Source: Cardinalis cardinalis
Taxonomy: Eukaryota > Chordata > Aves > Passeriformes > Cardinalidae
NCBI GenBank assembly: GCA_014549065.1
Contig: JACDOX010000030.1
Coordinates: forward strand, 1,018,330 to 1,082,329
DNA: 64,000 nucleotides
Direction: 5' to 3'
Shown here: positions 34,458 to 47,556 of the stretch, piece by piece
Layout: each line of letters opens with the position of its first letter
Position numbering within the stretch: position 1 is the stretch's first letter
Program-made: the position numbers and the translations under genes
The notes under the pieces: model-generated
What the model was told of the DNA's origin: nothing
Databases searched by the model: none
The model's input: only the letters and a program-made list of their open reading frames with translations

Positions 34458-37400
34458 ATCTGGCTCTCAGCATAAAATCAAGGGAGGAAACTTTTCAGTG
34501 GAAACACTGAAGCAAGAGCAAGTGGCAGGGGGATCTGGCCCCAACAGAGCCATTTCTCTTCTGTCAGCAGCACTTTCCACAACCCCCGTGGAGGTTTCCT
34601 CCCACTCAGTTATGCTGAATAATGTCTGTGTGGACATGCTGGGAAAGGGCAGGATCCTTTGCAGAGGTCGGAGGAAACAGCAAAGGATAGAGAAACAAAA
34701 CCATATTTTAAAACAATAAGGTGAAAAATCTGTCATTTTTGGAAATTATGCAGGACCAGTTTTCTCATGGGCAACCACGGAATCTGAGACAGAGAAATGA
34801 ATTTTCAATTGCTTTTGTTCCTTATGGGTACCGTGGTCCCTGTCCCCAGCAGGTACATTCGGTGCCCTGACCACAAGCATCTTCTGCTACTCTGACACAT
34901 GGTGGGTGGTGTTCTTCACTCCTGGTTTCTTATGCTTTGATAAAAACAGCCATCTCTGATCCATGGGATGGGTGGGCTAAAGGATAGCATCAAGGCAAAC
35001 ACTGACACCCTGAGGGTCCAGAGTTCTTCATGTCCCCAGCTATAGCCTCCACTGACTTCAGCAGGAGNGCAAGGGTTTGCTGAGGTAGGTTCCATGTGCT
35101 GGCTTGGGTGTCAGTTAATGTTTGTGGGGGGTGTTCAGGGAGGAGAAAAGTGCAATATTACCATTTTCTTTTCTAGTAGTGACTAAGGTTCATCATCTGA
35201 ATCTTTCATCTAGTAGTAATTTTAAAAAAAGGGCAATAACTGGTGGTCACACTGCCAACTGAAATAGTATTTTTTCTTGAGGGTGTCAGCTTGGAGAGTA
35301 AGTAATCTCATTTCCTTTCCCCTGACAGTAATATAATTATCCTGAATTACTAGATTCTGGTTCTAGGGCACTGTGAGGGGCTGCAGCAAAAATGATGCTG
35401 GACAGAGCTGCAGCACCATCCTGGATACAGGAGATGGGTGAAGGAAGGGGAGGGAGTGTGGAGGCACACAAGAGGCAATCAAAGCAGAATGGGATGCAGA
35501 TTGTTGTTATTGTTATTCTGATGACATCAGCCCTTACTGGGATTGATACCATGGTAATTTAGTTGTACTAGCAGAAGTTTGGTACCCAGCACTGGTTCCC
35601 AGAAAACCAAATATCTGGGTAGATTTGTAGTTTCTGAATAAATGCAGCNACAGTTCTGTAAAATGGGAACAACAGAGACTTTTTAAGTGCCCCTGTAAAA
35701 GAACAAGTGGTATGAACTGGCCTGTCATTCTGCCACTGATCATTGCTGTCACTTGTTTGACTTGATGGTGCTTGAGGGGATTTGTAAGCACTTTGAAATG
35801 TTCACTATGCATGCAGTNAAAAATTAAGCTCCGGGATTTACAGCCATGCTCATGAGGGGGGAACACCCCCAGTGCCCCCATGGGGAGAATGCCAGTTACA
35901 GGCAGCATTGGGCCCCTTTTTTCTGGCAGATGAATGGCAGCCCATGGCCAGGGCAGAGTAAGGCAAACTGGTAAAATCAAATGTCCAGGAAGATGACACA
36001 AGCCTGGCTGCTGTCAGGGAGTGAGGGAGCAGTCAGATGGAATTAGAGAGTTGCAGTCTGGAGGGCTGAGAGAAGGGATGAAGGGGGAAGCACAAGGGCC
36101 TCCTTCCTCCCATTTCAGTCTGTCTTAGCTCAGTGGGAAATCCCAGAATGGGTTTGAGGGGGAGTCTAAGGTTCTCCTCTTGCCATTAGAGATGCTACTC
36201 CACACTCCAGGTGGAGAGGTGGCCAAATTCAGGAGGGAAAGGAAGTGTCCTTTGCCCTGCCCTATCCTCACCCCTTTTCATCCATCCTCTCCTTCTCCCG
36301 TGGGCCTGGGAGGGGTGCAGAAGGGGTTCAGGGTACACACAGATTCCTTGGAGGAGCTAAGGCAGGGTACACCTGTGTGAGCTGAGTTGGTGTGGTCTCT
36401 TTGGTGGGAAGCCACACAGGCAACCCTGGCTTGACTATACCTGTTTCTTGGAATGAATATTATCTACCTGCTATATTGTGCTTTGGCACTTCAAAGCACT
36501 ATGCAAGCATTAAGTAATGCCTGGATGGTTAATTATAATTAATTAGAAGGCAGCTGTTCTCCTGGGATGTCAGTCCAGTACCTTTCACGCACACTGACTC
36601 CGTTGGAAATGAGAAATAAGGAATGGGGATGGCATTCTCCCCAAGCCATGTCCTGCCCCAAATAGCTCTGTCATCTGCTCCCTCCCCTGAGTCAGTAGCC
36701 TGGGGCTTTCTGGTCCTCAGGCTGCAAGGCAGAAATCACATGGAGTTCCTGACAGAAGCTTTTTGTGATTTAAAGCCTGAGTGAAACTGCTGGAATCTGT
36801 GCAGGAGTTCAGCTGTCACTTTGGGCTGTGGATGACGTCTCTTTCATTGCCTGACCTTCTGGCTGTTNAGCTTCTGGGGCTGTCAGCTGGCTGCCAGTCC
36901 CAGCAGGGACAGGTAGGGTCAGGTCCATGGCTGTCATGTGGCAGGGATGGCAAACAGACAGTGGGGCATGCACATGGTGCCCAAGAAAAATAATCCAAAT
37001 GGGCACTTGGGAGATGCAGGTTTATTTTACACAGCACTTCTCTCCTCTGTTGATATTGGAAGTAGCTGCTCTTACCAGCAGTTATTGGACCACAGTGAAA
37101 TCATTATCCCATGACACCAGCAATTCATGCAGATGTATTTGGGGAGAGCTCTAGGTAAGCTCAAACCAGGGGCAGAGAAGAGNAATGTTGTCTCTGTTTT
37201 AAAGACAGAATTTTGGGACACTGAGTTATCAAGACCAGTATTTTCAGAAAAGCTCTGTACTTGCAGCAGGAGAAGATTTTTTTAAAATGTTTTGATTTTC
37301 GTTTTTCCAAAAGAATTTGAAACCTATCAGTCTGAAAAGTAGGTAATGGGGAGTAATTTTGCCATTTTACCTCTGCTTAAAATCCAGCCTCTGTCAGTCT

Positions 37401-39488
37401 GATGGAAGCTCTTAATTTGAAGAGCAATTCCTGGCCAGCTTGATGTCTCTCCATCTCTTCCTTGGTCTCCANTTTTGGCTACCTGCTGTCTGCTACCAGC
37501 AAGCAGGAACAGGAGGTGCAGGTGGCTTTTTCAGCAGGACTGTTGCTGTGGCATCTTTTCAAGCTAATCTGCACACAATTCCATATTCCTACAGTTTTGT
37601 TGTTTGGATGGATAAAACATTTCAGCCTTCTCTCTGGAAAGTGACAGTAGCATCAGTAGAAGCTGTTAAAATGCACGGAAATAAGCTCTAATAGCATAAG
37701 CACCTTTTCCATGGAAAGAGCTGCATATAAACTGGAGAATTAAAATTATTTCACTAGGCTGGTTCAGAAAGCAGCATTAAGATACCCATATAAAATATGA
37801 GGGTAGCTGATCTCTTGAATGTGTACTGCAGTATTCAGAAGGAATGCTGTCCCTCTTTTTGTGCCGAAGGTTGTGCCAAAGTTANCTCAGTGCAGAGACT
37901 TCTGTGAGTCCCTGAGGCATCACCAGGTGCCTTTATGGAAATCATGGTCCCCCTGGCATGCATTTATGATGGATGAAAAGAANGAAGACAACTCATTTTT
38001 AGCCTATCACCTGCTGTGTCTGGTCTCTGCCTGACGCCAGCCCCTTCTGGCAGTCCCCAAAGCCCGAGCAGTTTCTTACGCATCCATTTCATCCGACAAA
38101 ATCAGAGCCATCTGAACAGGCCGTGCCCTGGAAGTGAGTCATGGAAATGTTAGGGACACTCCTATGGCAGAAATACTGCTGGTTTTCGTGCTACCAGCAG
38201 CTGTGCCCTCTCCAGCTCTCAGGGCATCTGTCTGGAGGCTGTTATCAGTGGGTNCACACTTGGCTGTCCTAAGGGTTGAGACACTAATCCGATGTCAGTG
38301 TCCCCATGGCATGTTAGTGTGCCAAAACCAGCATCTCTTGCACTCTTTGTCCCCCCATCTGCCTGCTTGCGTGCCACTGCATTCTGCTTACCCACTGAGC
38401 CTTGGGGGACACCTGTAAGCACCCAGGCTGCTTTTTGGGGTGTTTCTGGGGCACACACNAGCTGTTCCATGAGCCAGACAGAACTGAGGTGGTTGCATTA
38501 TTTTGCACCGGCTCTGGTCTTACAAACTTTGCCTTTTGTCAAGGTTTGGTATCAGTGCTGGGGCCACATGGTTCCCTTTTCANAGCTGATTATCCTCCAG
38601 CCAGCTCAGTGAACAGGAGAGAGAGCAACATCTGCCTGCAGGACTCCAGCTAGATGTCTCCAAGCATAGACAGTAACTGGGGACAAGAGGGACAAATAAG
38701 TCTATTTTGACCTCAAAAGAATGCTAAAAATAGTAATGTGAGGCATCTTTCATAGCATTCTGCTCACCCTGGCTAGACCTTAGCAATTTCCTTTGCTTCC
38801 ATGGTGTTTGTGCTGTCTGCATAGGCTGTAAGATCTTCAGAATGGGGAGCATGCCTCCCCCCTGTGTGTGCAGACATTGTCTATTGCCTTGGGAGGAGTC
38901 CTTGGCTGGGGAAAAACTGAAGACAATAGCCAATTCTGTAGAGTAAATATTTCTTCGTAGTCTCTGCTGAGTGCCTGAGTTTTTCTACTCTGCCATTTAC
39001 CAGGGAAAAAGCTCTAAGGGAGTGAGCCCTGCCTTCCTGAGCCCATTCAGGCAGTGCTCCACCCAGCACAGACCCTGTGANTAGGTTCCTGTGCCCAGGG
39101 CCTGCCCTCACCAGCCTTTCAGGGAATTTTCTCAGTGGAGCCCCAACAAAAANTTGTGAGCAATGAGTTTTCCTGTTTGGGGTCTGGTGAGTCATCTGTC
39201 CCAGGGTCAACCCCAGTTCCAGGCTGGAGCTCCAGCCCAGGACCCATTCTTGCCTGTGTGTAGCAGAAATCTTCTTGCCTAAGGTTATCCATCACTGCTG
39301 CCTCTACAGCTCCACTGATTGCCATGGCTGTCACTCTTGGAGTGAAAAGAGCCCTTCACAGTGACTCAGGAGACACTTGCATATAGCTGGATTTTTTAGA
39401 TTGGCACCCAGCACCTTTGCCATGTTGCCTTTGCTTGCAAATTATTTGATATAATTTTAATTCCGAGCCGAATTAGAGCAGTGCACAG

Positions 39489-39531
39489 GTTGCCATGGCA
39501 ACCATTACCTTGTGCCTTTTGGTCTGACTCA
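39489..39531. promoter_or_regulatory. RFX X-box palindrome next to AP-1 site
   Basis: GTTGCCATGGCAAC at 39489-39502 is a perfect 14-bp palindromic X-box of the RFX family. TGACTCA at 39525-39531 is a perfect AP-1 core. AT-rich homeobox-like cores lie just upstream (39440-39475). The motifs are seen directly; enhancer function is inferred. Confidence 0.5.
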
Positions 39532-42339
39532 TTGCAGACAATTACTCTTGCGCTCCAGGATTCACAGATGTGATAGGAGAAGAATCATGTGCTGGGCTTT
39601 CGAGTTTTTTTTGCTTTTAATTTCCTTCCCAGCCTCTCTCCCATTAACTCCTGCCTACCCAGCATCAGCAGGGCCCTNTATCCCCACCCAGGGGTGCTCG
39701 TGGGAGTGCACTGGATGTGTGGATAAAGGATGTGTGAGGTGATTTGTGCAGGCATGTGTGTGTCTGCATTCATAAAGAGCTGCTCTGCAGTGTGTTGTGA
39801 GATCCCTGGCTCCCATCTCGCTGGAGATGTGCACAGACACTCAGAACCACAGAGCAATTTGCACTTCCTCGTGCCTGTGGTGTTTTCCAGGTAGGTGCAG
39901 GGTTGAGCCCTGTGGCCATGGAGTTTTACCCAGTGTGCAGGGGCTGTCAATAAGTATTTAGGGGGGACTGACAAAGTGAGGGCAATNAACGGTGCAGGAC
40001 CTTCATTTGAAGCTGTGTGAAGATCCACAGGGTGACAGGCAAGGGGCACTGGCACCCCTGGCACCACCTAAATCTGTGTGAATGCAAGGCCAATTCATTA
40101 CCCTGCTCACACCCATCCCTACCATGCCCCATGTCTTTTATGCAAAGTGCACAGGGTAAATTGCTGTTGTCTGTAGCCTCAGCACAGGTATATCTGATGT
40201 CCTGAGCTCTGTCAGCNCCTACAGTTCAGCAGAGGAGCAAANCCATGTGAGAAGATGCCAAAAAGGAGCAGTCTGTAGATATGAGGATGAAGATGGTAAA
40301 TGTCACAGCAGAGAAGGTTATAGGAAATGTCTTGTAGGATGGTTTAGNTTAACTTCAGCCAAGGCAGAAGCAGACAGGTTTTGCAGGGTGAGAACCACAG
40401 AAACTTAGCAGATCTGAGTNCAGCTCCAGCCTCCTCCTAAGATTACATTCTTTTAGCCACCAAACTCATCCTGAATTCTTTTTCTCCTGCCCTACCTATC
40501 ACCTAAGGCACAAATCTCCCTACCATAAGGCTTTGTAATAGGACTCTGACTGCCATTTCTTTCCCTTTTTTTCTTCCTTTCTCTCACTGGGGCACAGAAA
40601 CCCCACTCACAGCATCACAGATAATTCTGGTTAGATGGCGCCTCTACACTCTGCTGCCCAATGAGTGGAGGGTGTTCTGCTGTTGACTCATGGCACTGCT
40701 TTCATAGGCAGCAAAGTGTGGAGTGTGGGGAGGGAGCAGTTCAGCTTTTGGGGACAGCGTGAAGCCCCCNTTTCTGTGAGGATCCTGATTCTCTTGCCCT
40801 CCATCTGTCTGTGACAACAAGCAGCTGCTTAAGCTGGCTCTGCAGAGAGATTCTGTGGAATGGAAAAAAGGCAGACAGCAAAGAAGGCTGCCTTGCCTAG
40901 CCCTGCCCTGCCCTGTCCTCCCTTAGAGGTCAGAATTGTAGGGNTAAAGTGAGGATTGCTTACACATCAAGCTGAGCTAGACCTTGCAAAGAAGGTTAAA
41001 ACAAATGGCTTAATATTCTTCAGCTGTTTGGGGAATTAAAAAAAAAAAGAAAGTAGGGTCACTTCTGGTCGATAAGAGTGAAGTTGGGATCAAGGAGTCT
41101 ATAGTCTGAGCAAAAACCAAAGAAGACTCAGTGCCCAAGTTATTGATAAGGGCAGAAATATCACCCTTGGGGAAAGAAACAAGCTGAGTGCTGTGAATAA
41201 GCAGCTCAAACTGATTAGTGCACTCACAGTGCTGGGCCTGGGTGCTTTCTGGCCCTGGGAGAGCTGGCATGTGGAAACACGCACAGCAAAGAGCTTTTTT
41301 TCAGCTCTGCACACAGTGGTGACTCCATACAGACTGCAAAAGTGAAAATTCAGCAGTTAGGATTAAAGAAGGATGAGAAATAAGTTTATCAGGCTCAGAC
41401 TTTCAAGTGTGACCTCTGCAATGTGTAGCACTTTAGAGGAGATCTTCAANGAAAGTGTAATTATTACCAAGCAGGGGGAAAAGGGAATCAAGCAATATGA
41501 GTTTATCAGTTCTGGATAACACCAGGCCAAGCCAACATCCTTGTTTCAGATTATTGTTTTCCTGGAAGGCAAAAGAAATTTCAAAGGTCTCATGTCTGTA
41601 TTCCAGTAAAGCATTGATACATGCTGCATAAGTTAGGCTGGAGATGATCAAGGGAGGAGGATTTGTAAGTGGCAGGGAGGGAGAAGTCAATCTGAGAAGA
41701 CAGCAACAGCAAGATCACCTATCAAAGTCAAGCAAAGTGTTCCTTGTTACACTCCCCCATCACCCATGGGATTGGCCTTTGCTGATATTACCCTGAGACC
41801 CTGACTCAGCTGGGGAGAGGGAAGGAGCATCCTGGTGANTCAACACTAGAAGGCATTGCCAGTACATGGAAGGACCAGGATATGTAGAGGAAGCCTCATT
41901 TGACCTTGGCAGGAGTACCAGAAACAGAATGAATTTCAGTAGTACGGCAGACAAGGTCAGACGCTTGACAGCTAATAATAGAAATCTTCTGTAAGCTGGG
42001 AACTCTCAGAGATCTGGCAGGGAGCACAGCAAGCAGGACTGGAGGCAGTCCTTGTCTTCTGGGAACTGTTGAGCCAGTTTTGCCAAATCTCAGTGAGGAT
42101 CCTCAGTGTGGATCATCAATATAAACTGAATTGCTCCCTGATAGCCACATTAACTTTAGGGAACCATTGTTATCTGCCAAGACCTGAGAACCTTGCTGAA
42201 AGGCAGCTGGATGTTTACCTTAGTGGTAAACATATCCTGAGAAAGCTCAGGAAAAATNTGCTGGGATCTTCTGCATTAGGTGATGGTGGCATGATGGTGA
42301 ATCACAGTGCAGTGCAGTTGGGGACAAAGCAAATGCTGT

Positions 42340-42500
42340 TCCAGTACTTAGGGAGGTGTTCCCAGTGGGAAAATACATTGATGCTCCCACACAAAGCCCT
42401 GTGGGACCTCTCCTGTAGTCTGTGTTACAGTTTTGGTCAAAGGAATACAGGCTGAGACAGGAGCAGACAGGATGGGCAGATGATGAGAGGAAAGGGAAGT
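42340..42500 (+). repeat. Ancient CR1-like LINE fragment
   Basis: The phrase ccctgtgggacctctcctgt followed by agtctgtgttacagttttgg parallels the CR1 segment encoding the RT C-terminal region (gtgagacctcacctggagta). It is diverged, with approximate limits. Confidence 0.45.
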
Positions 42501-43854
42501 CTGACATTGTAACCTGGAGCACCCAGNTTGTTTAACCACGTGCAACCAAGGACAAAGCAGACAGGATTGCTGTAATGAATGCACCTGGGAGGACACATTT
42601 AAACTAAAGCACATGGTTGTATAGAGATAATCTAGTACAGACAGGCTAGTAAAGTAACTAGGGTGCAAAACTAGAAGTGGGTTTCTGTCTGTTAGGGTAA
42701 TGCAGCTTTAGCCAGAATCTGAGGTATAAAAACAATGGATTTAATCTGGAGCTTGAAAAGTGTGTAAGAAAGTGATGGTGCCTTGAAGAGAAAGAGCTGA
42801 GACTCTGTTAGCCTGTAGTCCCTTGACCAGGGAACAGCTGAAGTCCCTGATCTTACCATGTCACAGAACAAAAACCAGCCACAAGCAAGGTAAACAAACA
42901 CTCAGGGAACTTCCCATTCACTGCAGCATTCTCCTTGGGCACAAGGCAGGGCATTCCTACCCTGTAGTTCCCACACTCCATGATTTCAGTCATGACTGAA
43001 TAAAAATAAGCTTGTTAATACAGCTGAAAGCCCCAGCACAGCACCTGGGAGGCCAGAAGCTAGGGCTGACCTAAACCCCTCTCTCAGCCTTTGACATTGT
43101 GGTGGTTTCTCTTGATTGCTTTGGGTTTTGCAAAGTAAAGAACAGTGAGTAGAAAAACCTCTGCTTATGATAACAGACCTTTAAAAAGCAGATGGGGATG
43201 TGGGGGCTGGTGTGTTTTGTGACATTTGAGTAGACCAGAGCAGGGAGAATCTGAGAAGCAGCTGGTCAGAGGCACTCATTGAAAAGGGGATGATCAGTCA
43301 CAAGAAGACAAAAATAAGGGGAAGAGAGAAAAAACAACTGGGGAATCCAAGACACTTACGTCCAGTGAGAGATATGAGAAAAACAACCATATGAGGCTGT
43401 GAGTGGATAAAAAAGTGGAAAATGCTGGAAGGGGATAATCCTTTTAAATAAAGGGCTAGATTTTCTCTTGCCAAGAATTGTATAAATCTGGAAGCTCATG
43501 TTTAAAATGCACTGAATTTATACTAATATAAAGGTAGGATCAGAACCACTTACCCATAATCTTCCTCCCTCAAAATTACTCGTTAGGGTTTTGTCCTAAC
43601 ATTTACATTTGCCTTCATTTTCAAAGCTGGAACAATGTTCACACAACCTAGTGAGCCATTTTTTGGTGGGAAGGAGTAAAGTGGCAAAAGTCATGTAGTG
43701 TCTACAATATAGAGCACAGATACCGGTGGATGAGGATAATACTTNTAAAAGGAGGAGAAAAAGCTGGAAGCAGTGTGACAATAGGCTCCAGTGTTGTTCC
43801 AGAGGTGAGAAATTGCTTTCAGTGAAAGACTTAATGAACTCAATCTGCCTATTG

Positions 43855-44370
43855 TACCTAAAAGAAGACTGAGAGACTATTTGATTTAGAGTATAAAGTG
43901 CCTCCACAGAGAGAGCTGCTGGTTACTGAAGGTTTATTTTTTTTAATCTAGGGGAGAGAATAACAAAAAACTGTGACAGAAAAACCAAACAGATTCAAAT
44001 TAGTCAGTAAGCATGAATGCTAACAATGAACATGAATAGGTATTGTCAGAAGATACCAAGGGAAACAATATTTTTTCCCTTTCTAAATGTTTTTCAAATC
44101 AAAGGTAGATGACTTTATGGAATATTCAACTTAGCTGCATGTAAACATTTACTGTTGGTCTTTCTACAGGATAGTTTCTCTAATTTCTGTTTCATAAGCT
44201 AAACAGATTGAGCTCTTTCAGCCTTTCACAGAAAGGCATTTTCTGCCACCCCCAAATAATGCTTGTGGTTCTTTTCCACACAATTTCNGAGTAGCGTGCG
44301 ATACGCAGAAGGTCAGACTGGATGATCTAAAGTCCCTTCTGGCCTTTATATTCTCTGAATCTCTGCCTCT
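43855..44370 (+). repeat. Ancient CR1-like LINE 3' end
   Basis: The terminal part ggtcagactggatgatctaa followed by gtcccttctggcctttatat closely matches the 3' end of old amniote CR1 elements. The upstream part (agactgagagactatttgat, then ttttaatctaggggagagaa) matches the preceding 3' region. The middle is poorly conserved. Confidence 0.65.
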
Positions 44371-45987
44371 GTGAATTCATTAATGTTTGCAAGCTCCCAG
44401 AGAGCTGCCAAAGGCAAGCACTATAGAAATGCAAAGCATTGTTGTTACTGTGCATATTTCCCTTGAGCTTTGCGTGGAGCTGGTTGAATGTTGCAGTGTA
44501 TGGTCTGTGTGTTTTCCCTCCAACGAAATACCTGCATTTCTCACTCCTGCAGTGCCCTTTCCGAGTTGATTTTCTGCAGCTGTGCTAACAAACAAGTTTA
44601 TTCCCAAGTTAGGATTCAGAAAAAGCAAATGTGAAGGGGCAAATCTCTGCCTGGAGCCCCAAGCAAAGAGCAGCACGTTGCTGTCCTGGCCCAGAAGCTC
44701 CATGCGAGGCAGAGTTATTATTAGCATCATGCATTGCTTTCTCTTTGTCTCCAGGTGCCCTGCACATGGCCTCTGCCTGGCTTCAGCAGAACTCTGGGAA
44801 AGACAGATCTGGCCCTTGTTGGCTGCTTTTTCCCCTTTCTCTAAAGNGAGAAGAGCTGTGAGGATGCTGCCTTGTCCCCAGGTTTCCAGGGCTGTGACAG
44901 ATGTAAAGAGCACCCCAGAATGATGCAGGAAATGTTTGTTTACTCACATTTCATTCTGTAACTCTATTCATTGGTGAATGCTTGTTGCATTGCCCATTAT
45001 TCTTGGAGGGAAGTCTTTTTGGCCCACANAAATCCCGTGCTAGGGCTTGCATTTATCTGGTCAGAGGATAGAAGCTGACCCTCCAACCTGTGCTTCCAAT
45101 CANTGCTAGCAAACCCTCTTCAAGCCAGCACAGTAGGCTGCTAATGGACAATATACTGAGGAGGAATCCTATTTTATATATTTTACCTGTTACATGTGCA
45201 GAATTATGTGGTTATTATATAGGGTGTCATATGTGTGCATGAGTAGGTGTGTAAGCAGGAGGAATNCACTTGCCAATATCAAATAGTAATCAAATCAGAA
45301 TAAATAATTGCAGAAAATTGCAGCCTGCTCCCAGACAGTTCATGAACTGAAAAAGCCTAGAGTCATCAGATGAGTGTGTTGGCTTTGCTTTTTTTCTGCT
45401 CTGTGTTTCTGGTATTATATGAACTGCTGAGTAGTATCTGTGTGCACTCCTCTACCTAGCTGGCAAAATGAGATTAAACTATGTGTCATAGACACCATGC
45501 TATTAAACAATAATGGTGATTCTCCTGCAGCACACACCTTTTTAGCAGAACAGATGCCTCAGCTGTGAGCGGATTAAGAGTAGCTGGGTTCTGCTCCCAG
45601 TTTCTCTCTGAAGATCAGGCTGAGCCCAGCAGGGTGAGTGAGTACAGCAGTGAGAGCNGGGTGGTGGGGTTTAACATCCTGCGTGGCTCCACATGCGTCA
45701 GGATGAGCTTATTCTTACAGCAAGGGAATGTGATGAATTGTGTATGCTTAGCACTGAAAGTGGCCAAGTGGGGAATTTAAACTTCTTAGCTGTGTGTGAT
45801 AGACCTAGCCAGGGAACAGCTGGTGGAGAGACTCTTTTAGCTCTAGGGGTAGCAGCTTGTGTACTTGGGGGTGCAATAGGATTAGATAGCAATTTCCATC
45901 CATTTCCAAATAACCTTGCTCAAGAGGGTCAGGAAGCTGGAGATGTAGGAACCCATAGCTCCCTATTTGTTACATTATGTTCTAATT

Positions 45988-46002
45988 AAAAAAAAAAAAA
46001 AA
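45988..46002. repeat. A15 homopolymer
   Basis: A run of fifteen A preceded by ttctaatt. It could be the tail of an unrecognised retroposed fragment, but no target duplication was established. Confidence 0.8.
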
Positions 46003-46170
46003 GCTTTTGGAAATCAAATTTGACCTGAATATAACTCCATTGGCTCCNGCATTCTTACACTAGGGATTAATTTGGCCCTTTCTACTTTTATGTAATGAGC
46101 TGATTGCCACAGTATCTTATCCTTGTTATACAATCACCCTTGTCTGGCTGTGTCCCTGGAGCATTCTGTG

Positions 46171-46280
46171 TGTGTGTTTCTAGATCTAGGGTCTCACCTT
46201 CACCTACTGTGTGTTTAGCTCTAGAGCCTCACCCTGACTTACACTGATGTGTGTCTGTGCACGTTCACTCCAACTTCAAA
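46171..46280 (+). repeat. Degenerate ~36-bp tandem repeat
   Basis: Units starting tgtgtgttt at 46171 and 46208 share the order tctaga/ctctaga, then a tcacc block and a final ttac/ctac. A third, more diverged unit follows to about 46280. Confidence 0.6.
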
Positions 46281-47514
46281 CAGTGTGTACAGACAAGAAT
46301 GTGTACAGAATTGAGGGGCTTTCTACTTTGGCTGACTGTGTCCCTGTGGTATTTGCTTCTGCAGGGGATAGGGAAAGAGTGAATGGTATTGTCAGAGATC
46401 TCATTTAAACAAGAAGGAGCATAGGAAAATACATTCTTTATTATTATTCTGTAACAACAAGCCAGAAATATAATATACCTTTAAAAATTTTCTGTCTCAT
46501 GCCAAAGAAACCTCCATTCAATCATTTTAGAAAATCTTGTCGCTCTCCCTCAAACAGTAACAAAAAAGAAAAAAGAATTACAAGTGCCATCTGTTCCCTG
46601 CAAGGGATGTGCCTACCTGTCCCACAGGTGGATGTGTGGGGAAGGGGAGTGGGGGGAGCAGGAGGGCTGTTCCTGGTGGCCCTGCCAGCCCAGCATCACC
46701 CTGGCATGTGTTGGACCTGGCAGCCCCAGAAGACCCTTTCCTGAGGCACCTGCATGTGTCACTGGAGCAGCTGCCTGCAGCAGAGGGTGCATCCGGGGGG
46801 ATTCCCCCCGTGCCCAGCATGCCTGCAGGGACAACAGGAGCTGCTATCCCCACACGCCAGAGGAACCCCTTGGCTGGGCACACAAGGAGCACTCATTCTG
46901 TATCCAGCATCCCACAGAGCTTTGTTTCTGCCTGCTGAGGATGCTGGGCTCCCTGCAGTGCCTGTGGGCAGTGCAGCAGCTCAGTCACACCAGGGCAGCC
47001 TGATTTCCAGGTGTGCTGGGGAACGGAGAAGGAGCCTGTTTGCAAACAGTGCCATGAAGAGGGCACTTCCCAGTGAGTCCAGTTACTCTGCTCTGCATGC
47101 AAAAGGACAGGTCCTCATCCTGCCAAACAGAGTATTTGCTTTCCAGAGGGACTCCTCATAGCCAGCCTTCATGTTTCCCAGCAACACTCNGTTCTCCCCT
47201 TTCCTGTCTTCTCCTTTCCTGGGTGGGTTGCTAAACATAGCACTCCCTTGTCTAGGGTTGAGATAAATCCAGACTTTCTGCTGTATAAATTAAAACAAAA
47301 AAAGGAAAGGCTGGGCAAGGTCATCACCAGCCCCACAACACAGGATATAGAAAATATTATTAGCAACAAAGAAAAATTGGTCAGGGCAGGAGGAAGTCAA
47401 AGGGAAGGTGCAGGGAAAGGAGGATTTCATACCCTCAACCCCTGCATTGTCCCCTACCTTCTTCCCATTCATTTCACCTCTAGTCTATTCCCTTAAAAAC
47501 AGTCTCTCTCTTAT

Positions 47515-47516
<2 letters not shown>

Positions 47517-47552
<36 letters not shown>
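47517..47552. repeat. (CA)18 microsatellite
   Basis: Eighteen uninterrupted CA units followed by tatagatc. Likely length-polymorphic. Confidence 0.98.
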
Positions 47553-47556
<4 letters not shown>

